In this document: positions 11,940 through 26,900 of the stretch, piece by piece
How the letters are laid out: each line of letters starts with the position of its first letter
Numbering within the stretch: the stretch's first letter is position 1
Source: Diadema setosum
Taxonomy: Eukaryota > Echinodermata > Echinoidea > Diadematoida > Diadematidae
Direction of reading: 5' to 3'
DNA: 64,000 nt
Assembly: GCA_033980235.1 (NCBI GenBank)
Contig: CM067075.1
Span: 10,864,292 to 10,928,291 of the forward strand
Position numbers and translations under genes: made by a program
The notes under the pieces: model-generated
Database searches by the model: none
What the model was told of the DNA's origin: nothing
What the model saw: only the letters and a program-made list of their open reading frames with translations

Positions 11940-14900
11940 ACTCACCTACAGACCAGGATCCAACCTGGTTGAAAGTGTGGAGGAAGTTGGCAGCTGCTGA
12001 AGTGTTGGTGACAGCCGCCGCGGCGTGTTTGACCACTACCCCATTGATGGACCATGTCACATTGACAGCATCTTGGAGCTCCTCATTCTCATTTTGTCCA
12101 AGAGTAAACCCTGAAATGGGTGAATGGAATCACGGAGATTAAACTATTCTGATACATTGTGTATGAATGCTATTAAAAAAGAAAGCAGATTCATCTTTAT
12201 TTGACAAAGTTTTTTAATAAAGCTTTATGTTGCAGGTCATACATTTCAAACTAATCATTTGGAGTTGGATACATCTGGGAATGATTTTCCTTGTCAAATT
12301 TTATCACCAACATCACACTTCAACAGAAATTCTACATATACATGTATGTATGCTCTTCTATGAAAATACATTGCTATGAAAGAAGTATCCTGCTTTTACA
12401 AACATGTACATGAAATGGCAACTGTCAAACATGTGATATCAGCAAAAATAATTTCCTGTTTATATTTAAAAATCAATGCATATCATCTAACAATGTTTTT
12501 GGAAGAATAGTCCACATTTGCAAGGTAAATTCAAAAACAGTCTGAAACAAATGGGTCTTCCATGAGTGTAAAAGAACTCTTTATCCCTAATCTCGGTCAA
12601 ACATGTGCTCAGCAAACACACACAATAGCCAGATCTTGAAGCTTCCATCCTTTTGAAAAGCCAGTGACAATGTTTGAAACATGAACCCAATGTGTAAAAC
12701 CTGAAGCAAAAAATATGAGTGTTACACACTGTTTAATCAAGATACGTTGTATGTCCCTATAAAACATTGATGCAAAAAGAAAACAGAGCCCAATCCCAAT
12801 CTTTAAAATTTGATATTTATACACAAAATGACAACATACAGTGGAAGAGTTGTGTCAATCAAAACCAGCAACACACAAATATGATAATTGCATTATCCTT
12901 GCCATGATACACCCATGAGACAAGGAAACATGTTCTTGAATTTGATGGGATGAAATAATATACATGTAATAAAAATACTAAATGACATTTGTGATATTGC
13001 AGTTTGTATGTCATTTGAGAGCCAGTCATATCCAGCATATACTCAAATTATTAAAGGGAACGTAAACCCAAAGAGCAATGTGGATTGAGTGAAAGCAGTA
13101 ATATTAATAGAGCACATCAGTGAAAATTTGAGGAAAATCGGGCAATCGATGCAAAAGTTATGAATTTTTAAAGTTTTGGTGTTGCAACTGCTGGGTAAGG
13201 AGACTACTAGAGGTTATGACGTATGAGTGGACTACAATATAAAGAAAATAAAAAGGGAATTCAATGAAAATTCATTTTTCATGAAAATTACATGTTCCAT
13301 CAACTTGATACTGACATATGTTAGGGGTAGCACTTATTTCCCCTGCTTTCTGAAAGCGAATAGTCAAGAACACTTTCATTTTTCTAGAAAAGTGAATTTT
13401 TGTGGAATTCCTTTTATATTTCCTTTATATTGTGGTCCTCTCATACGTCATAACCTCTAGTAGTCTCCTCATCCAGCGGTTCCAACACCAAAACTTTAAA
13501 AATTCATAAATATTGCATCGATTGTCCGATTTTCCTCAAACTTTCACTGATGTGTTCTACTAATGTTACTGCTTTTACTCAATCCACATTGCTCTTGGGG
13601 TTTGTCTTCCCTTTAAGCAGGTACATCCAGTTTACGGATCTCTTTGCAAACTATATATGACAAAGCTTTGACTGTGAATTCAATGGCATATTAAAAGACA
13701 AAGTCTTTTTTGACTGAATACATATAGTGCACTCCCCCCCCCAAAAAAAAAAAAAAAAAACCCAAATGAACAAACAAACAAACAAATTAAACAAACACAC
13801 CCAAAACAAACAACAACAACAACAACAAAATATCATTTCAAACAGAATCATTCAAACAATGAATTTCTGGTGAAGTCAAGGTGTTTGAAAGCATGAATGC
13901 AAAGTACAAATGAGGACAACTGCGGGATTCTTGCTGGGAAGTGCGGACCACCAACACCCCCTTCATCTTGGGGTCGAGGGGCGAGAGGCGAGGCTTACCA
14001 GCTGAGCCCAGCTCTGAAACCAGTGATCACACTCCCCTTAAAGTCACAGAATTTGAGTACTCAAAGCAGATGTTTCACTCACTCATAACAGAGACAGACA
14101 GTCTAAAACACATTAGTTTTAGGGAAGCCAGTTAAGCTTGTCACTGTACAAAAACTGAAAAATTCATCAGATTCCCAAAACCATCCCGATACCAAAGACA
14201 GCTGCTCAAGTCCCCCAAAATCACAAGATGAACAGATACAGACTTAAAAACGGACAGAAAGACAGAAAGAGCGCATCAGTGTCAGGTGCTAGTTAAGCCT
14301 GGCCGAACATGAAACAAAGCAGCCATTGTCAAGTTTATCTTCTCCAAGTAAAACGGAAAAGCAACATATTCCTCTGAGGAAAATGGGGGGAAAAAAAAAG
14401 CTCAGACAAAGTTAAGAACAGCTAATGCTAGATGATCTTTTTCGTCCTTTTCTATCCCGCTTCCGATATGTACCTCCCTCTCTCTTTTTCCCTCTCTTTC
14501 TCTCTCAAAACACAAAACAAAACAAAACAAAACAAAGCAACTTTTTATCCTCTTATCAAAATGTATTTCATCGCGACACCTGGAGTACATTTATTTACTC
14601 CAATGGATTCCATCAGCAGAGATGTCTTACAAGTATTCTTTTGCAACACCGTTAGACTTTGTAGGCTTACAAGGCTAAATGGTACGATTGCACTTTCTCA
14701 CAGAGTTGCTGTGGCAACATGTGGAATTGCAGCTGATGGTAAACAAGGTGCTGACAGATACTACGGCTAGAATCCCAATTTTATGGTTAAATTTCAGGTC
14801 AAAGAAAAGGAAAAGGGGATGTTACCACCCAACACCCAGTCCAGAAAGAGCAAACAGTATAAAGGGCTAAAAAAAAAAAATTTGCCCTCAAATTTCTGTG

Positions 14901-17900
14901 GAAGCATCAGAACCTCAAAATTCAAAATACTGAAAAATCTACCTTAATGCATTAAAATCAAGGATTTTAGAAACATGGAAAAATAAGTAACAAAACTCCC
15001 TCTATTTCAACTCCCACTGATGGGAAAAACAAAAAAATAAACTTTGCAACACCACATCTGAATATTATCAGAATGCACGCAAGAGTGTACTCAATAAACA
15101 TCAGATTATATTACATACGTACATCGGCATGTGATCAGTAGAATGGTGACAATAAACTCTTGATCGCATGAAGGAAGAAATTCAGGAAACACTCTGGGAG
15201 ACTAGGAAGTAATTCAAAATTCCATTAGATACCCCAAAGCATGACATTCACTCTGAACTGAACTTCTTGTTTTCGATAACTCAAGCATATATGTCACTAC
15301 ACCCATCACAATTTGAATTTCAACTTTTCTGGTGCTGAAAAAGCTGTTATTTTTGCATTTTTCGCGAATGACAGGGTCACTGACAATTTCGCAAGATGTC
15401 GCTTTCGTGATTTGACGTGGACGCTATATGTGCACACCACTCTACTGTACATGGTAACATTTTTGCATGTTGTTAATTTCACAGCCCAACAGTGACTTGT
15501 GAAATTTGCAAAAGCTTTATAGTATTAGCATACCAACATATTCAAAACATTTTTTGTGTCTTTACACAAATCAAATAAGATTGTCTGTTGTAAGCATTGT
15601 TTCAAATACACTGTGAAGAAAGATAACACAACCATAAATACATTGAGTACAAGTAAAATATGAAAGTGTAAACAAGATTGTTTCTTACCTGTGGAAGTGT
15701 TCACACTGCTCGCTAGTTCTATTCTGGCATCGAAGAGCGATGTAGTGCCAGTCTGAACAGTGGTGGAGCCTTTACTGAGACTGACAGTCAGAATGTATGG
15801 TCCAAGGGTGGAGTACACACTCATGGCCTCCATGCCACCTCCACATGGCAAATGAGAACTTTCTACATAACACCTGAAAAAACACACAACAAAAAGGGGG
15901 GGAAATTATTTTGAATGTCAGCAAATCACAACGGAGCATCCAGTGACAACCTTGACATTGCCATTGCAATAATGAATGGACTTTGTGACTTTTTTTTTCT
16001 TCTTGACAAATCTTTATTTCAATGATTCACTGGACATGAGGAATGTGACTTTTTCAGAACAAATATCCTAAAGAATCAGTATACAAGTACCATTTTGGAA
16101 AACACTGATTATTGAGAAACCTGCCATTCAAGAAAATGCAGTATTTTCAACCATACTACAAGTGAACCACAACCAGTATCTCAACAGAAAACAAATGTTT
16201 TGTTAAATGTGAGCAATGAGACAGTATACTTCAGGAACACTTACTGTACCACTGAACCAGAGAAGATATTCTTTTAATCAGCTTCAATTCCATTTCAAAT
16301 ACTTAAAAAAAAAAAATTATTACTGAGATGGAAAAATTGAATAATTTGAAGATTATAATGTTTTCACTAACCAAATTATTTACATCTTTGCAAACTGCTT
16401 CTCCCTTTTATTTTTATTATTATACTTTCTGTCTATCCCTCGTTCCATTCTTTACGTGTATTTTCTGAATCTCTGTTTCTCCTTTCTCTTACTACAAGGA
16501 GAAAACACAAGTAACATGACAAAATGAAGAAACAATCATATTCATGGAAAGAATCTTCTTCACTATATCATTCTTTTTTTTTTTATTTGTACAAAGCAAA
16601 GATTGCACAACAGAGAATCATGCGAAACATGAAATTGGTGCTGAAAGGAAACAAATTGCTCACGTTGTATTGCATGCTGATTCCGGCGCCTCGAGGCCGG
16701 GGCTGGTGGAGGTCCCACACCAGCAGCTGCCGTTTCCCAAGGCAGCATAGTCAAAGCTACCGAAGAACAACAAAAGTGTATTTAGGGTTATTGTTATAAA
16801 ATAAGAATAAATATAATACTAGACAGACGAATAGATTGTATGTCCCAAATTCTAAATATTGCATTTCAAGATACACTTTCAAATATACGGGACCTGTTCT
16901 ATGGAAGACTTGCCAAATGTGATAAAGCTGTCTAATAGACTTTCAATATTTAAAAGAAGATACAAATCATTCCTTCTTCATAAAGATATACTATAAATTT
17001 GAAGTTTTATGCAGTGTACAAGCACCACACTTTGATTACTCTTGCCTTCTTACATTGTATATGTATTGTGCACTTTTTGTAGTATAGTTTTTCTTGTGTG
17101 TATTGCATCAATGTAACTATTCTTTGCTGTAACATTTGGGATCAGCCATAGAAAGACCAATGGTCTATGTTGATCCCCCCACAAACTGAAATAGCTGTTT
17201 TTATGTTGTGTTTGTCTGTTGTAAAATCCTTGTAAGTTGGACTTATTTTTCTTGTATTGTTGCAATGTCCTACAATGTGTATGTATCGTTCCTGCATTTT
17301 GTATGCTTTTTATCAGGATGTGGAAAATAAATGAAATGAAATGAAATGAAATGATTTACAGAGGAAACTCCTTTATAATAAATAATGTACAAGGTACATT
17401 GTATTGATGTACATTTACATGTGGTACAAAATGTATCTATCCAACAACTATATGAAAATGAATTAAACCAAGAGAATCAAAGACGTACAAATAACCCAAC
17501 AATGCAGTTAATGATTTGAATTAAAAAGATATGAATTCTAACACAACTGTCATGGTGCTGCACTACTGGTATACAGTATCCATATGCCTGCTTGCATTGA
17601 GGCAACTACAAGTTGTTGTTTTTTATTATTATTGTAAAGCTACACTAGGCACGAAATGTGAATGGGTATTTGCCTGTCAGTCAAAAGTAAAGGGCCCTTG
17701 CAAACTGGGTTTTTTTTTTTACGCTCTACATAACATTTTTTTTTTAAGGAAAAAGAAATGTACACGTATCATTCATATCTAGTGAAAAATGCAGGAAATG
17801 ACTAGCAAAGGAGTAATGGATAGTTTACAAACAAAATTTTGTGCATAACTTGTATAACTTTTCAATGTCTGCATACAATTGTAGTTGTCCCTGCTTGTAA

Positions 17901-20900
17901 GTATTCACTTGACTGGGTCAGTGGCATAAAGATATACATTGTAATTGCCTCAATCAGCAACTGACAACAGTAACAACAACAACAACACCACCAACAACAA
18001 CGACAAATCAAAATAAAATGTTCTGCCAAAAAGTTCTGCATATATGTAACTTTTTTTTTGCATCTTTTTTTTTCCCCCTGAAGAAGAATAAGACAGAACA
18101 GTGAATTTGCATAGCATTTTTTTTTCCGTTCCAGGTATCAAAACTGGAGACTGTGCTTTGGAAAGAAGAAAGGAATCTTGAATTTGATAATTTAGATAAA
18201 TTGCAATGTTATGTACATTTACAGGAAGAAATTTAAACAGCATCTGAATTAGTATGAAAAATCAAGAATAAATGATTGTGCCAACGATATAAAATTTGAA
18301 ACCACACCAAAAGTACGTAGACTGCATCTACAGACAGTGTACAGGTGTATCTTGAAGAACCTTTCCATTTCAAGTTTTCATAGGTTTATTGTATTGTAGA
18401 ACTCAGCTAACAATGTAGAGTATACAATGTACATTGTATGTGTCATTGTACAGCAAATTTTGCAGGAACGATGAGGCAAGGATGACAATTCTAAAACTCA
18501 TGACTCACACTACAGCTTGCTCTGATTCTTATAAAGTACAGAGAAAGAGTAGACTCCAAAATTTTCTAATGAATAAGTTCAAAATATGCATGAACAGTCA
18601 GTACAAATGTATGTTATGATTGCACCTGAATGTAAAGGTCTTTTTGTTTGCCTCTTCAAACCATATGTACAACTTACATTGTATACAAATGAATTTCTAT
18701 GAACATACAATGTAGACATTCGTGTGAGACTGTCTCATCTTATTAACTTAATAGCTTTTAATATATTAACTAGGTTTATAACGTACTGAAAATCCATTCC
18801 TGGGGGGAAAAGTGACACTTTCTACAGATATTCTGGACCAGTATAAAAATAATGCATTGAAATATGTGTACAGTAAAGATTAAAAAATTAAAGAAAACAA
18901 AAATTGAAATTTGTGTGCCAAATGCCAGACGAGGCTTTCTAAAAAGTTGACATATAACGTCAATTGATCTTCCACACACACACAATCAGCACATACTGTA
19001 ACTTTTTTGGCCAATGTCATTATTATCGATAGTGCATTCAACATGACCAAGAATCAATGGATGTCACTTTAATAGCCCAATATTCATCCAGTCCATTGCA
19101 AGATTAAATTAAAACAAAAAGTATAGGGCCCGTTTCACGGTTAGGCGCCACTTTTCATTTTTTTCAGTTTTCAGTCTACTACACAGAATATTAAAGAGTA
19201 GATTCATGAAATGTTTTGATATGCATATGTTAGACCCCCATGGGGTCTACCTCCCATAGCATAACGAAAATGCAACTCCAAAGCATTTGCTCACAGTGAG
19301 GCAAGATGTGCCCAAATCGGACCAACTGTGTGTCAACCTGGCAAACATCCCTTTTTTGCAAACTTTGCCATTCTATATCATATCTAGCTATGAGTTAAGT
19401 GAACATATCTATGTTAAGTGTATGAGTAGTCATAATGAATCATATCAGAGTTAAAAAGTTTGAACTCCTTTTTGTTACATTTTTTCCACCCCAAAATTCT
19501 CTTGGTGGATGTGACATTGTCCGTTCACATTTAATCATCTGCTTATATGGGTTGTGTAAGTAAGAAAACAAAGGCAAGTCTCAGGAAAATAATGTAAAAG
19601 TAAAGAAGAGCTTTGTATGAGTGACTGTAGAAAGTTTGTTTGTGCTTCAGTTCCATCTGATGAAATGACAGGAATTTGAAAACAAAATTTAAATGTCCGT
19701 TCACATTTTTGTCACATCCACCAAGATTTTATAAATCTATAACTTTTTAATGGTTTAGATTATTTCTAAAATTTTTGCATAAATCAATGATACACAGTTG
19801 GGTGGCTATCCCTCTGAAACAATTTAGGATTTGAAATTCAAATGCTTTTTTTATTTCACAAAACATGGTGTCCGTTCACACATGTCACATCCACCAGCCT
19901 TTCTTGTCAGAAACACATTTTGGTGTGCATCTCAGTAAATACTGGTCCAATTAACTTTAAATCTCAACACATTTTAGACTCTTTAGTAACCTTACAAATG
20001 CCACTGATTTTGAGATTACTATGAAACTAAAAATTTGAAAAACTTAAAAAATATGTGAAATGCCCTGGTGGATGTGACATTTTAAGATGTGAACGGACAT
20101 TTCTGTGAATATCACGTAAAATCTAGGGACAACTTATTTTTGGGGGGACAAAATATGTTTAGATTTAAAAAACATGTCTTTCCCAAGATATCTAGATATC
20201 AGACATCCACTTTTATACCACATTCACTATAATTTTACATTAGAATACTTGTTCACAGTGAGGATGTAGTATGATTTTGTCACTGTGACTGTGAAAACGG
20301 ATGTTCTACATATTCTAATCAATTTTACAGATAATTAATCTCAAAAAGGTAAAAGAATATATATGTTATTTAATTACATTGATTAGACCTTTCCTGTATA
20401 CTGTATTTAATAAGTTTAAAAATGATTGAATATGTGGTGGATGTGACATTTTGGGGTGTGAACGGACACACAGTATATCTCCCCAACGCACAGCATTTTT
20501 CAGCATTAGTTCCCAATGCTTCACGCAGCATCAAGACTTGAACACATTGTGAAGTGATCCACAACCATTGGAATGGTTAACTTAGATTGAGGGGTGAAAA
20601 AAAAAAGTTAAATTGATTTATATATTTTACTGCAACTGATTGAAAATTGCCCTTCAACATAAGTAAGCACCGGTTATGCAGTGTTCTAGTAGTAGCCATG
20701 ACAAAAAATAATGGGCATTCAACTTGGGTCAGATTTAAACCAGCTATCTCCTGATGTTTAGTTTCCAGTGAAGGTACAAGGAAGGTGATTCACAGAGATA
20801 ATGGTATGGGTCCATCTCACTGAAGGGGTCCATTTAACCCCACTTTCCAATGCATTTTTAGAAAGAAAGGAATTCTTGCATAGTTATTCAGTGTTTTAGG

Positions 20901-23900
20901 AGTATAACCAAATGTGTGATGAAAAAATCATGGCCATATGATACTCAAGCTGGATTTAAATCGACCATCTCCTGATTACCAGACTGGCGTCATATCCACT
21001 AGACTACCAAGCTTCCGCTACAGAGCCCGTGCTAGTTCTACAATGTACATGAATGTGATCCTGTGCAGTAGATAAGTGTATTTCTGGTATTCAAATAAAT
21101 GAATTCTTACATCAAGTTGTTTTTAAGTGGAGCTGACTGACAAATTGCCCCTTGTCGATGTACAATAAGCACCAATTATTCAGTGTTTATAGTTGTAGTC
21201 CAAATAAAAAATCATGGTCTTACAACTCTGGAACCAACAAGCTCCTGATTATTAGGCAGGCATTGTAATTCATATCCACTAAACTGCCTCAACCCCAACA
21301 GCCAACAAGTGCTCCTTCCAATTCTTTTTAGCAGAGGATAAGTCAATATTTATGCAAATAGATAAACCCTTGTATCAAGTTGTTTTTATTGCAACTGACT
21401 GACAAATTGCCCGTTGTTGACAAAAATTAGCTTTATTCAGTATTAGCTATGATTAAAAAAAAAAAATACATTTGCTGTACAATTTGTATGTGCTTCACAA
21501 GATTACATGTTATAGCCAGCTATCAAAAGCTCATTAGGGTTGTTCATTATTCCCAATGTTTGTTATTCTGAAACACACAAATTCCCTTAACTTACAGGTT
21601 TGTTCAGAAAAAAAAAAAAAATGAGAGAGGGTTTATTTTTCTGAGGCTTTGTAAATCCAAGAATTAGATAAAGGTCATTATTCCAAAGGTTCATAAATCC
21701 AAATATGAAACAAGGCATGTTATTCTGAAGGTTTTTTCATCTGAAGGTGTAACAAGTTTTGTTAACCCTAAATTATTATTTTTTAATCTGAATACATAAT
21801 GATACTCATAAAGCAAAAAGGGAAATAAAGTTTGTTATTTCCACCAAAAAAAAAAAAAATGAATGGTCTTCAATTGACAAAGAATGGCTTATCCTGGTGA
21901 TGATGTAGGAGAGGTGGAAGGATGGTACTGTATATGGATGAGGAGGAGAAAATGCTTCTTTACAGAACACAAACTATACAAATAAAGATTTCGTTTTGTC
22001 AATATGTAGGGCCTATGTACATTTGTATACCCTGTGCATTAACATACTAACAGTGGTGCTTCAATATCAACAAACTATTACAAATTAGAAATGTGATTTT
22101 TAACTGACATGATAAAGTTTATGGGTGGAATCCTGGTAGGTGGCATATGCGAGAGTTATTGTAGCTTTTGCCTGTGCTGTAGATTTACAATGCATAATGC
22201 ACACAGGGTCATGACCACATACATGTAATCTGCATTTTTTGTTATTATTATTGAGGATTGGTCTTTATACCAGGTTTTCACTTTTAAAGTTTGTCATAGG
22301 CAGAAACTATTCGGTAGGACGAAAGGTAAGATTAAGACTCACATTACTTGTACCTTTTCTTTTTGATACCCTGGGAAAACGCTTAACTGCACATTGGGGA
22401 TTTTGATCACAATAAAAATGTCACATTCACCATGTTGGATATCATTTACTGTGAGAAAAATTGAGTGCATAATTGCTCTACAGAAACATTATGTATGACT
22501 TCATTGGTTAAAGAGTAAGGATGTTGTTACTTTGTTGATGAATTTATTGTTTTATTCATATGCAGTTCACATAAATTGAAGGTAAAAAAAATGTCTGTTC
22601 ACATTTGATTTTGTCACATCTGCACTAAGGAGTTTCAGGCATTCATACATTGAAACTTGAGAATACAACTGTATGTGGACCCTTGTGAGCAGTGATTTGC
22701 ATTCTAAAATGTGGTTTTTCTATGTGGTTCTTCCAAGTAGGATTACTGTTACCAGTTTATGATAAAGAAAGATTAAAATTTGGAATTCTGTTCACAATTT
22801 TGGTATCACATCCCCTGTGTTGGATCCAATTTACTCTATGAAAATTAAGTGAACTGTACAATTAACAGTGTACATGTGTGTCTGCAAAAAGACCTAAAAA
22901 ATAATTTGGTCATTCAGTGCATGTGAGCCAATAGAAATGTTAGTAATGATTTCAACTATTACTATTAAGTATAAATTGAAGAAGAGTAAAAATGTCCATT
23001 CACATCTCCTATCCGTCACATCCACCACTTATAAGGAATTTCAGGCATTTATAACTTTTACAGGACATGGAACCTTGTCAGCAGTGACTTGTACTTTGAA
23101 TGTTTATACAGCATTCTTGATGGTACTGCATGCATTTATAATCATTGGTTGCAATGGAAGGTGTGCAGGAAAAAAAAAAAGGAAATTGGTGTTCCGTTCA
23201 CATGTCACATCCACCGTGTTGGATATTACTGATATCATTTATGCTGACAAAAAAAAAAAAAAGCTTTCTTGTGAAACATAATTTGTTTCTTACTGTAAAC
23301 TGACTTGTGCTGACTGTTCATTGGGTAATCACTTGGCTTATTTCTTTTGTTTATTGCTCAAGGTGTAAAATGTCCGTTCACATCTGTTTTTGTCACATCC
23401 ACCACATCCTCCAGCTGAAATTTTAAATGTAAAAGTTGGACACTCACAATGTTAATATTAGGTGTGTGTATGTCCCCCAACATAAGCATTATCTCCATGA
23501 AATATTACACATCCTGAATGAGGAAGTGTAAAACAAGAGAAACTTTTTGAAGTCATTTACTCTATTTCACACCATATTTTTCCTTCAAAGTGGTACAATT
23601 TTCCAATAAATCCAAATAAGAACACAAAATCTGGCACGAAGTTTGCTTAAATATCACTTAATCATGTTACAGTATCAAATTACCTGTTGGACACATAGTG
23701 TGTCAGCTCTGTCCATGGTATCATAGTGTTATCTTTCAGCAAAATTACCTTCATCTCCTATAGAACCACTCATAATATCAGATATTGTAATAATAATTAA
23801 GCTCTGACATTACATTTTCCATTAAATTCACATTCTTGGGAATAAAAAATCAAGACATTCCATCTCTTAAAGAGAACTTGAAATTTTGACCCCTAGGTTG

Positions 23901-26900
23901 ACAAAAAGTGGCGCCTAACCGTGAAACGGGCCATAGGCCTAGAGCAAAGAATGTTATGCTCTCTGTTTCTCTCTCCTTTCTTCCTTCTTTTCTTAATATC
24001 TCTCTCTCCCTCTCCATTTTCCTCAAAAGATTTTTAAAAATCCAAATAACATTGGGGGGGGGGGGGAATATCATGGTATTGTTGCAAAACCATGCAACTG
24101 CTATGCAACAAAGTAATATTCTATACACAGAACCTTATTTCAGAGTGAGAGCATGTCACTATACCACTACTGTACATAAAGGTGTAGTTTGTACACACTT
24201 CCCCAAAAGAACTCATCTTTATTAACCAAACTGTAATATTGTGCCTCTGGTCATTCAAAATGGCTTTGGTAAACAGCGTGTGTATTCAAATTTTATCATG
24301 GTGTAGGCACTACTTTTGTTGTCATGACTTACAGTTAATACAGTACACGTTTTGTTTTGAACACTTACCCATCATAATAGCAGTGAGCGCAGCAACTGGC
24401 GGGAGTTGCTGTTACATCTTCATTCACAATATACTGACCAAGAGAGGGTGATGTAATGCTTGACCAATAACATCCTTCATACCACTGAGTACCTGAACAG
24501 ATTCACAGAAAGAAAGAAAAATAATGTAATTTTTTCTGCTTAAATACAACATGATGTGTCCTCTTTTCACTTTCTTCTTAATTTTGATAGTGATTCATGA
24601 ATAAAGGATCTTAAAGTGCAACATATCAGATAAAACAAAAACAAAAACAAAATCCTTAAGTAAAAAGAAACTATTATTACAGGAACTTTTCAAGGGAAGA
24701 AATCATGTACATTGTATGTTTCATTGTTTGCTTGCCTAAAATGGATTCAGTGCTAAATCAAATTTTTGTTTGTTTGTTTGTTTGTTGTTTTTTTGCTTAC
24801 ACCTCACATTCTACAGAGTACAGATTGCTGCATTTTAAACTCTCAAACAACAGTACTTTCAAACATACAAGTTATGTAGTATTAGTCAACTCTACAGCTA
24901 AAAAAGGAAAAAATAGAAAGGCCTTAGTTTGAACAAGGATGCTTAAGATGGGAGAACTGGCTGTAGTTATTTTTAAAAACAAGCTGTCAGTTTTCCGATG
25001 GATGCATACATTGTAAAACTTTTGTAATTTAAGAATTTCACAGGGTTGTGCATTTGTACCTTTGGTGATCAAGGTTCATTGCTGCCATCTGTCTGAGAGA
25101 TATGTATGAAGATTAATTTTGAACATTAACATTATGCTGGCTATACTTTGCTTGTTTATTTACTAAATGAAATGAAATTTTAACTGATGAAAAAGCATTA
25201 TAACCTATCAAGAAAGGTACAGCATACACAATTTTGTAAATCCTGTCGAGAAAAAATGTGTGCAAAAGTGTAGATGAGTTGTACATTGTGAAAGTATACT
25301 GTAAATCTAAAACTGAACCCGCACTGGAAAGCCCAATGTTGTATAATTTTTCTGATCACTTTCGTCAAATGATGGTTACAAACTTGAACTAAACTGTTCT
25401 TTAATCATTTTATCAGATTAGTTTACATTTGTAAGACATGTAAAGTTGAGTTTTGTTTATTTTTTTATTTTCATCAGCCTTTGTGCAATATTCTATTTCC
25501 ACATCCCTGTATCTGTACTAGAATATGTACTGCTCATCTTTTATAAAGAAGGGATGGCAAAGAGTAATAACCATCAGAAAGACAAGTAGTGCTACACACA
25601 TATCTGTATTGTATGCTGGTATATCTTCCTTCAGAGATTGACTAATTATTATACATTGTCTCCCATCTTTGGGGCAACACCAGTTTGGCACATGAATACA
25701 GTGCACAATGTACTTCCGTGCATTCCATATTACATTTGAATGGTGGCATCATTACCCACAAGGCTGTTGTGCCTCAATCTCCTGAACCTCCTTGGTTTGA
25801 AATAACGGTATGTAGAAATGTTTACCGGTACAATATAATAGCAGCAATGCATAACTTGAAAGGACACTTTAAACAGCCTATAGTGCTTCTTCAACTAACT
25901 CAAAACAAAATTAATTCAAATCATGAAATCTATACACTGTTAAGCTTCAAGAGTTGATTACATTTTTCCAGTGAAATAGATAATTTAATATGCAACATAT
26001 CTACAATTCTATTTTGAATCATATTTATTTACATTTCTTGTTGGCCCACTTCTGATAAAAGGGCTTTACATTGTATGTTAAATTAAAAAAGAGTACCGGT
26101 ACACCTTTTGAATCCTATTTAAATGTGACTACTTCACCGATATAACTGACCAGGTTTCTTTAAAATTATCTAACTATTCAAATATTCACCTGAATGAATA
26201 AGGATTGTACCATACATCATCACTGACTTTTTTTAAAGATATAACATCAGCAAAATTCCACTTACACTGTATTTTCCTAGCTACACTACGTTTGTATAAA
26301 GGTTTCTCGAAAGGATCTAGGTCTTACAATGTAAATAGATGTACATGTATCATGATATTTGAGATTCAACTTGAGCTACATTTAAAATGTTATGACATTG
26401 ATAGTGTTCTGTAAGCAATAATGTAATGCAAGAAATCAAGGGAAGATATGCACGGTGTATTTCCTACAGTATACACTACAGTATATCATAGACTGTCATT
26501 ATTAATTGCCATTTGCTCAGTCTATGTAGTATTAAACAATCGATTTATCAGAATCCAAACAACCGACATGATTGATGATCTTTTTTTCATTTCAAATTCA
26601 AAAAGTTATCACACACTCTACAATTGCACTTACATCTTTGCTGATTTGATTACATTTGTACATGATTTATAGAGGTCTGGGTAAAATACTTTTTATTTCC
26701 AATCAGTGAGTGACTGCAAAGACTTCAGCCTAGATGGCTATTAACGGATTGTGAAAGTGGTTATTATACGTATCATGAGTAAAAGATAGATATCCAGATT
26801 GTAGTCCCCTTTGTTGTAAAATTAACAATGTATCAAATTGGTTTTGTCATTTTCAATATTATTGGGAGAAAATATCTGTATTAATAAATGTCGGCTAGGG

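Larger units (their letters stand above)
8580..11945 (-). other. PKD-like gene intron 5
   Basis: Between exons 6 and 5. Contains the short TTAA element at 9383-9475, a TATC-rich microsatellite near 11395-11425, a G run near 11721 and A-rich tracts near 11790. The CA array next to exon 5 is listed separately. Confidence 0.7.
19127..23932. mobile_element. 4.8-kb non-autonomous element with 29-bp perfect TIRs and internal repeat arrays
   Basis: The terminal inverted repeats are perfect over 29 bp. They begin GGCCCGTTTCACGGTTAGGC and end in GCCACTTTT. The element is flanked by the direct repeat ATAG (19123-19126 and 23933-23936), a 4-bp target duplication. No ORF longer than about 115 codons and no transposase or integrase motif is visible, so it depends on other functions or is a remnant. 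It carries about ten copies of a paired motif and a tandem array of tRNA-related units (separate entries). A 4-bp duplication fits several superfamilies (for example Sola1 or Chapaev), so none is assigned. Confidence 0.8.
16757..24368 (-). other. PKD-like gene intron 2 (7.6 kb)
   Basis: Splits the WSC domain between CYYDG and FDYAALG. Contains the LINE fragment (16790-17352), a (CAA)n tract near 17968-18003 and the 4.8-kb inverted-repeat element (19127-23932). Confidence 0.8.
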
